The notes under the pieces: generated by a model
What the model saw: only the letters and a program-made list of their open reading frames with translations
What the model was told of the DNA's origin: nothing
The model's database searches: none
Source: Nitrospinaceae bacterium
GTDB taxonomy: Bacteria > Nitrospinota > Nitrospinia > Nitrospinales > Nitrospinaceae
Direction: 5' to 3'
Length of the DNA stretch: 40,054 nt
NCBI GenBank assembly: GCA_029261535.1
Contig: JAJDBF010000047.1
Span: forward strand, 1 to 40,054
Shown here: positions 7,231-16,663 of the stretch, piece after piece
Layout of the letters: each line of letters starts with the position of its first letter
Position numbering within the stretch: the stretch's first letter is position 1
Made by a program: the position numbers and the translations under genes

Positions 7231-9345
7231 ATGAATTTAAGTAGCGAACATCTACTCAGCCTGATCCAGAAAAAAGCCGGTCGTCCGCTTAAATTTTCGG
7301 AGTTGATGCGTGTTCTGAACGTGCCGGAGTCGCAACGCCGCCAATTTCGCGGACAAATCAAGGAAATGGTGGAAGAGGGAGCCTTGGTTAAGTTGAGGGG
7401 AGGCCGCTATGGTTTGCCCGACGAGATGAGCCTGGTCTCTGGCACGCTGAAAGGGCATCCGGATGGATACGGTTTTCTGCTGACCGATGTGAAGGAGCCC
7501 GATCTTTATATCGGGCGTAAGCAGATGAACGGTGCCATGCATCAGGACAAGGTGATGGTGCGGGTGGAAGCGGGTAAAAGTGGCTGGGGCAAGCCCGAAG
7601 GTCGCGTGATTCGTATTCTGCATCGCGCCCACGAAACGCTGGTCGGCGTGTTTGAACCTCTTGGTCGGGATGGCTGGGTGATTCCTTCCGACGAAAACGT
7701 GTTCCACGATATTTTTATTCCGGGCAAACTGAAAAACGGTGCCAAGCCAGGGCAGATCGTGGTGGTGGAGATCACCGACTACCCGACAAGGCACCAGCCT
7801 CCGGCAGGCAAGGTGCTGGAAGTGCTGGGCAAGGCGGATGATCCGCGCGTCGAGTTGCGCTCGATTTTTCACAAGTTCGGTGTGCATCAGGATTTTCCGC
7901 AAAAAGCTCTTGAAGAAGCACGCCGGTTTCCCTCGGAGCCTATCGGCGATGAGGGCGGCAACAGGCGCGACCTCACCGGCTGGTTGACCTTCACCATCGA
8001 TGGCGAACGCGCCAAGGATTTTGACGACGCGGTTTCGCTGGAAGTCGAGGGATCGGTATGGCGGCTGGGTGTGCACATCGCCGATGTCAGCCACTATGTA
8101 ACGGAAGACAGTGCTCTCGAAAAAGAAGCCTTCGAACGCGGCACCAGTATTTATTATCCCGATGGCGTGGTGCCGATGTTGCCGGTCGAATTGTCGAATG
8201 AAGTGTGCAGTCTCAAGCCTCGCGAAAAACGCCTGACGCTCACGGCACTGATGGAGTTCACCAAAGCAGGTGAGCTGACCCACTTCGAGATTTTTCCTTC
8301 GGTGATCAAAAGTCGGCACCGCTTCACCTACACCCAGGTGTGGGATTTGCTTGATAACGGTGACCCGGAAAACGAGTTCCCGGATGCACTGCCCACCTTG
8401 ACCAACATGCACAAGCTCAGTCGCACCCTGCGCAAGTGCCGGTTTGACGGCGGTAGCGTGGAGTTTGATATTCCTGAGGTGGAAGTCAGGATGAATGAAG
8501 ATCACAGCGTCGAGACGATTGTCGTCGCCGAGCGCAACCCGGCGCATCAATTGGTCGAAGAGTTCATGCTGTCGGCCAACCGGGTGGTGGCGCGTTACCT
8601 GACCGAACGAAAAATCCCGGCGGTGCATCGCATCCATGAAACGCCGGACCCGGACAAGATCGCGGTCTTCCAGGAATTTCTGGAGAGCCAGGGGCACCGT
8701 CTGCCTTCGACCAAAAAACTGTCGTCAAAAAGTTTGCACAATCTATTGCAGAAGGTTCGGGAGCGGCCCGAGGCGCGGGCGATCAACACGCTGATGTTAC
8801 GCGCCATGAAGAAAGCGATTTATTCCGAACAGCCTCTGGGCCATTTCGCGCTGGGGTTCGAGCACTACACGCACTTCACTTCGCCCATCCGGCGCTACCC
8901 TGATCTTATGATTCATCGTCTGCTCAAGTACGTCCTGAACAAGAAAAAGCTGACGAGCAAAGAGGCCAGCAGATTGCGGCAGATCGCGACGGAAACGGGG
9001 GCGCAGTCGACCGACCGGGAACTGAAGGCGCAGGGTATCGAACGTGAAGTGAACGACTTGAGACGCGCCCAGTTCATGGCCGACAAGGTCGGGCAGGTTT
9101 ACGATGGGATCATTTCCGGTGTGCAAGCCTTTGGTTTTTTCGTTCAGCTCAGTGAGGTGTTTGTCGAGGGGTTGGTGCGGGTGTCCAATTTGCAGGATGA
9201 TTATTATTTATTTTACGAGCATGAATATAAATTGAAGGGCCAGCACCGGAATCGCGTTTTTCGCATCGGCGACGAAGTCCGCGTGCGGGTGGCAGAGGTC
9301 GACCTGCCGCGTCGACGCATCGACCTTCTGCTTGCCTCAAAGTAA
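7231..9345 (+). CDS. rnr: Ribonuclease R
   Basis: A 3'-5' processive exoribonuclease of the RNase II/RNB family that degrades structured RNA. The 704-residue product shows the expected order: an N-terminal helix-turn-helix (residues 1-60), cold-shock-type OB folds (about 70-240), the RNB catalytic domain with the metal-binding motif K-D-F-D-D-A-V-S-L-E near residue 260 and the H-F-T-S-P-I-R-R-Y-P-D motif near 550, and a C-terminal S1 domain from about 619. The usual Lys-rich tail is almost absent. The ATG at 7231 begins the HTH domain directly, although no good Shine-Dalgarno is visible. No gene lies downstream for about 600 bases. Confidence 0.95.
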   Translation: MNLSSEHLLSLIQKKAGRPLKFSELMRVLNVPESQRRQFRGQIKEMVEEGALVKLRGGRYGLPDEMSLVSGTLKGHPDGYGFLLTDVKEPDLYIGRKQMNGAMHQDKVMVRVEAGKSGWGKPEGRVIRILHRAHETLVGVFEPLGRDGWVIPSDENVFHDIFIPGKLKNGAKPGQIVVVEITDYPTRHQPPAGKVLEVLGKADDPRVELRSIFHKFGVHQDFPQKALEEARRFPSEPIGDEGGNRRDLTGWLTFTIDGERAKDFDDAVSLEVEGSVWRLGVHIADVSHYVTEDSALEKEAFERGTSIYYPDGVVPMLPVELSNEVCSLKPREKRLTLTALMEFTKAGELTHFEIFPSVIKSRHRFTYTQVWDLLDNGDPENEFPDALPTLTNMHKLSRTLRKCRFDGGSVEFDIPEVEVRMNEDHSVETIVVAERNPAHQLVEEFMLSANRVVARYLTERKIPAVHRIHETPDPDKIAVFQEFLESQGHRLPSTKKLSSKSLHNLLQKVRERPEARAINTLMLRAMKKAIYSEQPLGHFALGFEHYTHFTSPIRRYPDLMIHRLLKYVLNKKKLTSKEASRLRQIATETGAQSTDRELKAQGIEREVNDLRRAQFMADKVGQVYDGIISGVQAFGFFVQLSEVFVEGLVRVSNLQDDYYLFYEHEYKLKGQHRNRVFRIGDEVRVRVAEVDLPRRRIDLLLASK

Positions 9346-9952
9346 AAAGAGCTTTGCGCAACTAAAAAATTGATAGCGAGAGTCATAGCGAACCTGGTGG
9401 TCACGGTCAGGTTGTTTTGCGAAAGCGATTTGTTAGGCCAATGTCGTTGAGGAAGAAACCAAAGGGGCTGGGTGTTATCGCAGATGTTGCCTTCAGGCAG
9501 TTGGTTGCCTGGACAGTAGTCCCGAGCGGAGACTTTAAGAAGACGAATAAGGCGAGAATCGGAAAGTTGCTTTTCAAAAAGGGAAGTTAGAGCCCAACTC
9601 CCCCCGGCAGGGGCGGGCGTTGCGATGAGGTACTTGGGATACCGGCCCAACCTCAAAGCCACAAATTAACTATAAATCCGGAGCTTTAAATTGGCAAGTG
9701 ACTCAGGGTTTTTAGAATGTCAGATAGACGAGGACAGCCTTGCCGACAAGCTTGGTTTTGTTTTCCTTCCCCTTTCAAGGGGAGGGTATGGGAGGGGTCA
9801 TCAATACAACCTCCCCTGTATCCCCTCCTTTATGAAGGAGGGGAATATAAATCTCAAGGTTATGCAAAGGTCCCTTGGAATTAAGTGAGGTTCACAGTCC
9901 ATAGTCGTTTTCGAGAATCCCCTTATTAGAAACCCACCGTTCGGGAGAGTCA
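9346..9952. other. 607-base intergenic region without a gene
   Basis: No supported gene or RNA is seen. Open frames here continue antisense to rnr or are built from repeat sequence. The only clear structure is the fold-back repeat at 9767-9845. Confidence 0.5.
9767..9845. repeat. Fold-back repeat made of two inverted copies
   Basis: The left arm (9767-9798, beginning TTCCCCTTTCAAGGGG) and the right arm (9809-9845, ending GAAGGAGGGGAA) are imperfect inverted copies of one unit, which itself contains a small palindrome. A shortened third copy is at 20007-20036. This looks like a dispersed intergenic palindromic repeat and not a gene-specific signal. Confidence 0.6.
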
Positions 9953-12508
9953 GTGTCGCTTCCCCTGTTGCCCTGGTTTCTGGCTTATTTTGCGGGCATC
10001 CTGTTTGTCGGTCCGCAGACGGAAAATTATTTTGCCTTCGCCACAGGTGCCGTGGCCATCGCAATCGCGGTCTGGATACAGATTCCCCGCTCACGCGCCC
10101 GGTTTTTTCGACTGATCGTTCTGACCCTTCTTTTTGCCCTTGGCTGGTTTAACGCTCACTCCGGCAACACGCCGTTTCCCACCGATCATATCTGGAGTCA
10201 TCTGCAATACGATAAACGTGCACGGGTGGAAGCGGTGATCATCGACCGTCCCGAACGGTTCCCCGACAAAACGCGTTATCGTATTTCTCTTGAAAAAATA
10301 AATTACGGTGCAGGCTGGATCGCGGTGTCGGGAGTGGGCCAAATTAATTTGTATGGCGAGGCTTCAGGTTTGCGCTGGGGCGATCGTGTTCAGTTCCCTC
10401 CCATCCGCTTGAAACGTCCGCTTAATTTCCGAAACCCTGGCAGATTCGATTTTGAAAAGTTCATGCAATCGAGAGGGATTGATGTTACCGGCGGCACGGC
10501 GCGTTGGAAAAATCTCAAGGTGCTGGGGCAGGAGCCGTTGCCGAAATGGGAGGCGACACTTTTATCGTTACGCGATGACATGTCTGCCATTCTCAGGCAG
10601 GGTCTGCCTCCCGAGGTGGGGGCCATGGTCAGCGGCCTGGTGTTCGGCGAAAAATCCGGCATGAGGCCTGAGGTTATGGAAGCGTACCGGGTCACCGGCA
10701 TGGGGCACCTCTTGGCGGTGTCGGGACTGCATATCGGATTTGTCGCGCTGATATTTTTTTGGGTGGGCCAGCGCGTGCTGTTTATTGTGATGTGGCGATT
10801 TAAAAATGAGTGGGCGCAGTACGGTTATGCCCGAAAGGGCGCGGCTTTGTGGGCCCTTTTGGCGGTGCTCTTTTATATGGCGCTGGTCGGCCCCAAGGTG
10901 TCATCGATTCGCGCCGGTATTCTGGTGATGGCGGTGTTGATCGCGCTGTGGATCAACCGCGAGCGGCAGATACTGAACACGCTGTTGTTGGCAGGATTAC
11001 TTATTTTGTTGTGGGACCCTTCGGCGGTTTATCAGGTCGGGTTTCAACTGTCGTTCTCGGCGGTGCTTGTCATTGTGCTGGCACTCAAATGGGTGGCGGA
11101 ACCGACCGATGATCCGCTGGAGAAGATGGGCGAAATTCCCTGGTACCGGCGCTGGGCAGTCCGAGATGTGCCAACGGTGGGTTGGAGCAGGCGGCTGGTC
11201 GATGTGCTGGTGGCCTCGGCTTTTATTTCCATGGCGGCGTACATCGGCACATTTCCTGTCATGCTGTTTCAGTTTCATCAGGTGAGCCTTGTTTCGCCGT
11301 TGATGAATATTTTGCTGGTGCCCTTGGCTTCGATTGTGATTCCCGCTTGCCTGCTGGTTTTATTTCTTGGAATTCTGTTGCCCACTGTTGCCGTTTTCCT
11401 CATTCAACCGCTGGGTTGGCTGGCGCAATTGTTCATCCACATCCCGATTGGAGTGGCGACCCTGCCGGACATGTCGGTGTATCTGCCGTCACCGTCCTGG
11501 CCCTGGCTCTGGGGCTACGCGATTTTTTTCATCGGATGGGCTTACTGGTTTTTCCTCTACCGTCGCGCGACTGAGAGAAAACCCCTGCCGGTTTTGTGGG
11601 CGCGTTATGTTCCCTGGGGATTGATCGGAGTCGGTTGTGTGCTGGTTATAGAGTTGGTCCATCCTCGCGTGTTTCAATTGAAAAATGATCGCCTGCATGT
11701 CTGGTTGCTTGATGTCGGGCAGGGCGAATCGCTGTTCATCGAGTTTCCTGATGGGCAAAACCTTTTGCTGGACGGCGGCGGTTTTTTTAAAGGGGCGTTG
11801 GATGTGGGAACACGTGTGGTCGGTTCTTTCCTCTGGAGTCGTGGTATCGGGCAGGTCGATTATCTTGGGGCGACCCATAGCGATCAGGATCACATCGATG
11901 GCGTGGAGTCGGTTTTGGAAAATATGGAGGTCGGGCATTTTCTTAGTCGGCGCGATGGGATGAGTGACCGGCGCTATTCCCAACTGGTCACGCGAGCAGT
12001 GGGCCGGGGTGTTCCCTTGTTGGAATTCGGGCCTCAGCATCCGCTGGAAATGGGCGAGGTGACCTTGACCCATTTACACCCGACCGAGGCTTATAACCTC
12101 AAGGCCGGAGGTAACAAGAAGGGGCGGCTCAACAACAACCAGTCATGGGTCGTTATGCTGGAGTATCGCGAATTTCGAATGTTACTCACGGGAGATATTT
12201 CAGAAAAAGCCGAGCGTTGGCTGGTAGAGCAGGGAGCTGATTTGAAGGCGCAGGTATTGAAGTCGCCGCATCACGGCAGTAAGACATCAAGCTCGCCGGA
12301 ATTTTTGGAAGCGGTAGCGCCGCGGGATATCCTGATCTCCTCCGGCTTCGCCAATTATTTTCACCATCCGCATAAGAGAGTGATGCGGCGTTACGGACAG
12401 ACAGGAGCCCGCGTGTGGAACACAGCTGAGAACGGGGCCCTGCACCTCATCACCGATGGCAGGACCTATCAAATCGAGACGCACGAATATTTATCCAACT
12501 GGAAATGA
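9953..12508 (+). CDS. comEC: ComEC/Rec2-family DNA uptake channel
   Basis: ComEC carries single-stranded DNA across the inner membrane during natural transformation. The 851-residue protein has all three family parts: an N-terminal membrane and OB-like region (DUF4131, about 1-190), the polytopic Competence domain (about 220-500, with HLLAVSGLHIG), and a C-terminal metallo-beta-lactamase-like domain starting at L-L-D-V-G-Q-G-E near residue 585. The latter carries T-H-S-D-Q-D-H near 640 and S-P-H-H-G-S-K near 772. The motifs look intact, so the nuclease-like domain may be active. The start is GTG, preceded by GGGAGAG. No other competence gene is in the window. Confidence 0.93.
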   Translation: MSLPLLPWFLAYFAGILFVGPQTENYFAFATGAVAIAIAVWIQIPRSRARFFRLIVLTLLFALGWFNAHSGNTPFPTDHIWSHLQYDKRARVEAVIIDRPERFPDKTRYRISLEKINYGAGWIAVSGVGQINLYGEASGLRWGDRVQFPPIRLKRPLNFRNPGRFDFEKFMQSRGIDVTGGTARWKNLKVLGQEPLPKWEATLLSLRDDMSAILRQGLPPEVGAMVSGLVFGEKSGMRPEVMEAYRVTGMGHLLAVSGLHIGFVALIFFWVGQRVLFIVMWRFKNEWAQYGYARKGAALWALLAVLFYMALVGPKVSSIRAGILVMAVLIALWINRERQILNTLLLAGLLILLWDPSAVYQVGFQLSFSAVLVIVLALKWVAEPTDDPLEKMGEIPWYRRWAVRDVPTVGWSRRLVDVLVASAFISMAAYIGTFPVMLFQFHQVSLVSPLMNILLVPLASIVIPACLLVLFLGILLPTVAVFLIQPLGWLAQLFIHIPIGVATLPDMSVYLPSPSWPWLWGYAIFFIGWAYWFFLYRRATERKPLPVLWARYVPWGLIGVGCVLVIELVHPRVFQLKNDRLHVWLLDVGQGESLFIEFPDGQNLLLDGGGFFKGALDVGTRVVGSFLWSRGIGQVDYLGATHSDQDHIDGVESVLENMEVGHFLSRRDGMSDRRYSQLVTRAVGRGVPLLEFGPQHPLEMGEVTLTHLHPTEAYNLKAGGNKKGRLNNNQSWVVMLEYREFRMLLTGDISEKAERWLVEQGADLKAQVLKSPHHGSKTSSSPEFLEAVAPRDILISSGFANYFHHPHKRVMRRYGQTGARVWNTAENGALHLITDGRTYQIETHEYLSNWK

Positions 12509-12683
12509 TGGAAGCTCTCTCCTGTGACGAGATGATTTTTTTGCAATTTAAAATAGTTGGGAAAAGTTTAGGGGCTGGTTAAATAAAATACCTCAACCAT
12601 TTTCAGCGACTATGGAAAAATTGGAATAAGAGCCTCCCGTTTGCGATCTAACTAATAGAGGGTGGCCTTTTTTGAGGGTGGGG

Positions 12684-13145
12684 ATGGAAAAAGATAAAAA
12701 GATTTCCAGGCGGGATTTTTTTGCCAACGTGTTTTTGGGGTCGAGTCTGCTGGCAAGCCTGGGGCTGATGACCGTGTATGTCGTGAAGTTTCTTTTCGGT
12801 GGACGGCAAGGCCCCAAGCTCCGGAAAATTTTTATCACTACACGGGATCGTATTCCCCCAGGCAAAAGTTTTTTGTTCGTCGATCTCAAGGGGCAAAATA
12901 TCAATGTCATTAATACGGGTGATGAGTTTATTGCCTTATCAACCGTTTGCACTCACCTGGGTTGCAAGGTTCACTGGAAGGAAAATGCTCAAAAATTTTA
13001 TTGTCCTTGCCACGATGGATATTTTAATCCTCAGGGAAAAGTTTTGAAGGGTCCCCCTCCGGCACCTCTCTCGACATATAAAGTCGAGGTTGTTCACGAA
13101 GCCGTCTATATCTATGTCGATGAAGTGGCCCATGAAAATATATAA
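12684..13145 (+). CDS. Rieske iron-sulfur protein of a cytochrome bc/b6f-type complex
   Basis: This subunit takes electrons from quinol at the Qo site and hands them to a cytochrome. The 153-residue protein has a twin-Arg-like start (S-R-R-D-F-F), a single membrane anchor (about 14-35) and a periplasmic Rieske fold. Cluster ligands are C89/H91 in C-T-H-L-G-C and C107/H110 in C-P-C-H, and C94 and C109 can form the usual disulfide. An upstream TTG at 12672 is possible, but the ATG at 12684 has GAGGG five bases before it and starts the natural N-terminus. It overlaps the cytochrome b gene by 14 bases, so the two are translated together. Confidence 0.93.
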   Translation: MEKDKKISRRDFFANVFLGSSLLASLGLMTVYVVKFLFGGRQGPKLRKIFITTRDRIPPGKSFLFVDLKGQNINVINTGDEFIALSTVCTHLGCKVHWKENAQKFYCPCHDGYFNPQGKVLKGPPPAPLSTYKVEVVHEAVYIYVDEVAHENI

Positions 13146-14190
13146 CTTGAAGCATTGCATTGACTGGCTGGGCGAACGCATCCCGGTGAATCTGCAGGAT
13201 TTGAAGGCCTTGACCAATGAGCCGGTGCCCAACCATCTCAAGCACTGGTGGTATGCCCTTGGCGGCACTCCGGCGATCTTGTTTACCATCCAGATTGTGA
13301 CGGGGATTTTTTTGTTATTTTACTACGTCCCCACCCCGGCGGAGGCCTATGCCAGTGTTCAGAACATCACCTATGAAATCCAGTTCGGATGGTATATCCG
13401 GAGCGTGCACAAGTGGGCTTCGGAACTGATGGTCGTGACCGTCATCCTTCACATGTCGCGTGTTTATTTCACCGGGGCCTATCGCAAGCCCAGGGAAATA
13501 AACTGGATGATCGGTGTGGTCATTTTATTTCTGACGCTTGGATTGGGGTTTACCGGGTATTCGCTAATTTACGATCAGCTTTCATACTGGGCGGCGGTGG
13601 TGGGGACCAAAATTGCGGAAAGCACTCCGTGGATTGGCCCGCTGGCGGCGGATTTTATTCGGGGCGGCCCGGAAATTACCGGCAATACTTTAACCCGTCT
13701 CTATGTTTTTCATGTGGTTGTGTTTCCTCTTTTGCTCGCCGGGCTGGTAGGTGTTCACATTATTTTCGTGAGGCTTCACGGAGTGACCGAGTTTGAAACC
13801 GACGATGACAAAAGGCAAAAGCATAAAACATTTCCGTTGTTTCCCAATCATGTGTTGACCGAAGGCATCATCGCGATTTTGATTTTGTACATGCTCACCA
13901 TCATGGCCATCATGTTTCCCGCGGGGTTGGGGGAGCAGGCGAACCCTCTTGTTACGCCGGAGCACATTAAACCGGAGTGGTATTTTTATGCTTCTTTCCG
14001 CTGGTTAAAAATCACCAATGTTTATATTGGCGTTCTGGGGCAGATTGCCTTTGTTGGAATCATTATCCTGTGGCCGTTCATTGACCGGGTGATGGAGAAT
14101 AAATTTCCAAAAGCTGAAATGAGCGTGTGGATCGGAATTCTGGGTTTCAGTTTTTATCTGGCTTTGACCGTTTGGGAAGCCATGGTTTAG
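13132..14190 (+). CDS. Cytochrome b, b6-type with fused subunit-IV-like part
   Basis: The quinol-oxidising membrane core of the Rieske complex. The 352-residue protein has about eight membrane segments. Haem b ligands are H93/H107 and H194/H209. The second pair has 14 residues between the histidines, as in b6 (bc1 has 13). The Qo-site motif P-E-W is at 281-283 and is followed by Y-F-Y-A, so the subunit-IV part is in the same chain, truncated to about three helices. The ATG at 13132 overlaps the Rieske gene; longer frames beginning earlier run through Rieske codons. The octaheme gene follows after 21 bases, and no cytochrome c1 or f gene is present. Confidence 0.93.
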   Translation: MKIYNLKHCIDWLGERIPVNLQDLKALTNEPVPNHLKHWWYALGGTPAILFTIQIVTGIFLLFYYVPTPAEAYASVQNITYEIQFGWYIRSVHKWASELMVVTVILHMSRVYFTGAYRKPREINWMIGVVILFLTLGLGFTGYSLIYDQLSYWAAVVGTKIAESTPWIGPLAADFIRGGPEITGNTLTRLYVFHVVVFPLLLAGLVGVHIIFVRLHGVTEFETDDDKRQKHKTFPLFPNHVLTEGIIAILILYMLTIMAIMFPAGLGEQANPLVTPEHIKPEWYFYASFRWLKITNVYIGVLGQIAFVGIIILWPFIDRVMENKFPKAEMSVWIGILGFSFYLALTVWEAMV

Positions 14191-14211
14191 CAGACAACAG
14201 GGGGCGTCGTT

Positions 14212-15684
14212 ATGTTGCTCAATGCAAAAAAGAAAATTATTATCGGCATCATCAGTCTTTTTTTTCTGGCGGCGTTACTGGTGGTAGGCGCGATCGAGGG
14301 CAATAAAAGGATCGTCGGCAAAAAAGCGGCCATCAAGATATCTGCCACCAGCAAAAATTGCGTGGCGTGTCATACGGTCAAAAGCCCGTCACTGGTTGAG
14401 CAATGGAAGGACAGCAGGCATGCACTCAAAGGAGTGGCCTGTATGGAATGTCATGAAGCGCAATCCGGCGAGCCCGATGCCTGGGAACACGAAGGTGTTT
14501 TGGTGGCGGTGATCGTTTCTCCAAAGGATTGTGCCAAATGTCATCAGAATGAAAACGATGAATTTCAGGCATCGCATCACGCCAACGCCGGAAAAATTCT
14601 GGGATCTCTCGACAATGTTTTAGCCGAAGTAGTGGAAGGTGATATGGCAAGGCTTGCGCTGAACGGAAACTCCCCTGCCGCCGTCAATGGATGCTGGCAG
14701 TGCCATGGCTCCGTAGTGAAAGTATCGAAGGAAGGCCGACCGGACCCCGCCACCTGGCCCAATACCGGAATTGGAAGGATCAACCCGGACGGGAGCAAGG
14801 GGTCTTGTTCAGCCTGTCATTCGCGCCATCGATTTTCCCTGCGGGTAGCGCGTGAGCCGGACAGTTGTGGAAAATGTCACATGGGCCCGGACCATCCGCA
14901 AAAAGAAATTTATGAAGAATCCAAGCACGGCATCGCTTTCAAGGCGTTGAAGGAATATATGAACCTAGATGCCCAGCCCTGGCGGGTGGGGGTCGATTAC
15001 ACTGCCGCGCCAACCTGCGCCACCTGTCACATGAGCGCAACGGAAGAACAGGCGGTGACTCATGATGTGGGTCGTCGTATTTCCTGGACCCTGCGCCCTC
15101 CGGTTTCAGAAAAAATTGATGCCAAAGCCATTCAGCAAGGCAAGCAGGTGGAGCCCTGGGAGAACCGGCGGGCGAATATGCAAAACGTTTGCACCAAGTG
15201 TCATTCGGAGAAATACGTCGAAGGATTTTACATTCAGTTTGACAGTGCCATCAATTTGTATAACGAGAAGTTCGGGATTCCCACGACGCATTTGATCAAG
15301 ATGATGAAAGAGGGTGGCATATTAACTCCCATCGCTTTCGATGAAGAACTGGAATGGACCTACTTTTATCTGTGGCACCATGAAGGCCGGCGCGCCCGCC
15401 ACGGGGCTTCCATGATGGCCCCCGACTACACTCAATGGCATGGTTTTTTCGAGGTTGCCGAGCGGTTTTACATACATTTTGTGCCGCAGACGCGTGAAGC
15501 GTGTCACAAGGCGGAGAAAAAAGGCGGGAAAATCGCCAAAGCCGCCAAGGCGGTGCTTAAGGAACTCGATGCCATACTCAATCGTGACGAGCACAAATGG
15601 TTTCTTGGGAAAATGTCTACAGAAGAAAAAATGCGCAGAAAATCTGCGGCGCAGGATTTTAAAAAACGCTACGCTGAAAATTGA
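14212..15684 (+). CDS. Membrane-anchored octaheme cytochrome c, HAO-like
   Basis: A 490-residue multiheme cytochrome that probably acts as the c-type subunit of the Rieske/cyt b complex in the periplasm. One N-terminal membrane helix (about 9-28) has no obvious cleavage site and would anchor it. Eight CXXCH motifs start at residues 50, 77, 107, 161, 199, 219, 269 and 327. The fourth lies in G-C-W-Q-C-H-G, as in the catalytic haem region of hydroxylamine oxidoreductase relatives. The C-terminal region contains R-H-G-A-S-M-M-A-P-D-Y-T-Q-W-H-G, typical of the HAO family. No CXXCK is present, so it is not an NrfA or ONR type. Substrate and direction (hydroxylamine oxidation or nitrite reduction) cannot be decided from sequence alone. 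Confidence 0.88.
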   Translation: MLLNAKKKIIIGIISLFFLAALLVVGAIEGNKRIVGKKAAIKISATSKNCVACHTVKSPSLVEQWKDSRHALKGVACMECHEAQSGEPDAWEHEGVLVAVIVSPKDCAKCHQNENDEFQASHHANAGKILGSLDNVLAEVVEGDMARLALNGNSPAAVNGCWQCHGSVVKVSKEGRPDPATWPNTGIGRINPDGSKGSCSACHSRHRFSLRVAREPDSCGKCHMGPDHPQKEIYEESKHGIAFKALKEYMNLDAQPWRVGVDYTAAPTCATCHMSATEEQAVTHDVGRRISWTLRPPVSEKIDAKAIQQGKQVEPWENRRANMQNVCTKCHSEKYVEGFYIQFDSAINLYNEKFGIPTTHLIKMMKEGGILTPIAFDEELEWTYFYLWHHEGRRARHGASMMAPDYTQWHGFFEVAERFYIHFVPQTREACHKAEKKGGKIAKAAKAVLKELDAILNRDEHKWFLGKMSTEEKMRRKSAAQDFKKRYAEN

Positions 15685-15921
15685 CTGGAAAGACTTTTTT
15701 AAGGATTTTAAAATGATATTTTATCAGTCACTCTAATTTTAACTGGTAATGCATCCCAAAACACTTTTTAAAGAAAAGCAGATGGGGGTCATCAAAAACG
15801 GTGGAATAAAAGAGGGATCGGCGACCTCTTAACTGATAGAGCATGTGTTGTGAATTCACTTGGAAATGCCGGGTCGTTTGCTTGGCGGCATCCATATTTT
15901 TAATACGAGACATTTTAAATT

Positions 15922-16590
15922 ATGCCTAGAAAAAATTTTTTGAAAGCGCAAATTTTATTAGTTTTTGGGGTCATCCTTTTGATGCCCTTGTCCGCTTTGG
16001 CGGTCAAATCCTATGAGCGGTATAGCAAGTTACCCGAAACTCCGGCAACCTCCATTGGAGAATCCATTTACAGGGAATCCGATTGCACGATGTGTCATGG
16101 CGAATTGGGTGATGGGGAGGGGTTTTTAGCCGCAGGGCTTGATCCTGTGCCCCGGGATTTTACAAATTTCCTGCAAATGGAGCGGATTCCTGACATGCAA
16201 ATCGAAGAGGCTATTCGATTTGGTGTCAAGGGAACCGGCATGCCGGCTCATCCAAGTTTTAGCGACGAGCAAATAACCGAGGTGGTTGTGTTTATAAGGT
16301 CCTTGTTAGCTGAAACTTACTTGACCATCAATCTTTGTTTTTCTTCAACCCACGTCATTGACATTGGTGAAAAGAATTTAAATCTGGATGATTTTGAAAT
16401 TAAAATTGATCACCCGGATTTGGTCAAGGTGGAAAGAGAGGGGGACAAGGTTCACATCACCTCCGATGCAAGCATGAAAATGCTGAAGCTGTTGATGAAG
16501 AAAAAAGTGATCCGAACTCATGTCAAATTCATCGAAAAAGATTTAACGCTGTCCCTGATTGCGGTTCGCCTTCATCGTTGCCTGAGTTGA
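15922..16590 (+). CDS. Periplasmic monoheme cytochrome c with an extra C-terminal domain
   Basis: Likely an electron carrier for the upstream Rieske/octaheme complex. The 222-residue product has a signal peptide ending near A-L-A (residue 27), one class I haem motif C-T-M-C-H at 55-59 and a distal ligand Met at 107 in G-T-G-M-P-A-H-P. The cytochrome domain ends near residue 130. The remaining 90 residues (from T-Y-L-T-I-N-L) form a mixed alpha/beta segment that I do not recognise. It lies 237 bases after the octaheme gene, so it may have its own promoter, but the strand and theme are shared. No strong ribosome binding site precedes the ATG. Confidence 0.82.
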   Translation: MPRKNFLKAQILLVFGVILLMPLSALAVKSYERYSKLPETPATSIGESIYRESDCTMCHGELGDGEGFLAAGLDPVPRDFTNFLQMERIPDMQIEEAIRFGVKGTGMPAHPSFSDEQITEVVVFIRSLLAETYLTINLCFSSTHVIDIGEKNLNLDDFEIKIDHPDLVKVEREGDKVHITSDASMKMLKLLMKKKVIRTHVKFIEKDLTLSLIAVRLHRCLS

Positions 16591-16663
16591 CGCAAGGCCT
16601 GTCGCATTGATTGGGGGTAATGCATAACAATAGAAACTTCGATCAGCAAAGAGGGCTTGGTCC

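Noticed and set aside
7252..8697. 481-residue frame antisense to rnr
   Set aside because: It lies fully opposite a clear RNase R gene and has no recognisable domain.
9213..9662. 149-residue minus-strand frame at the end of rnr
   Set aside because: Half of it is antisense to rnr and the rest reads through non-coding sequence.
15728..15913. 61-residue minus-strand frame in the gap before the monoheme cytochrome
   Set aside because: No ribosome binding site, no recognised features, and it would be a lone opposing gene inside the respiratory cluster.
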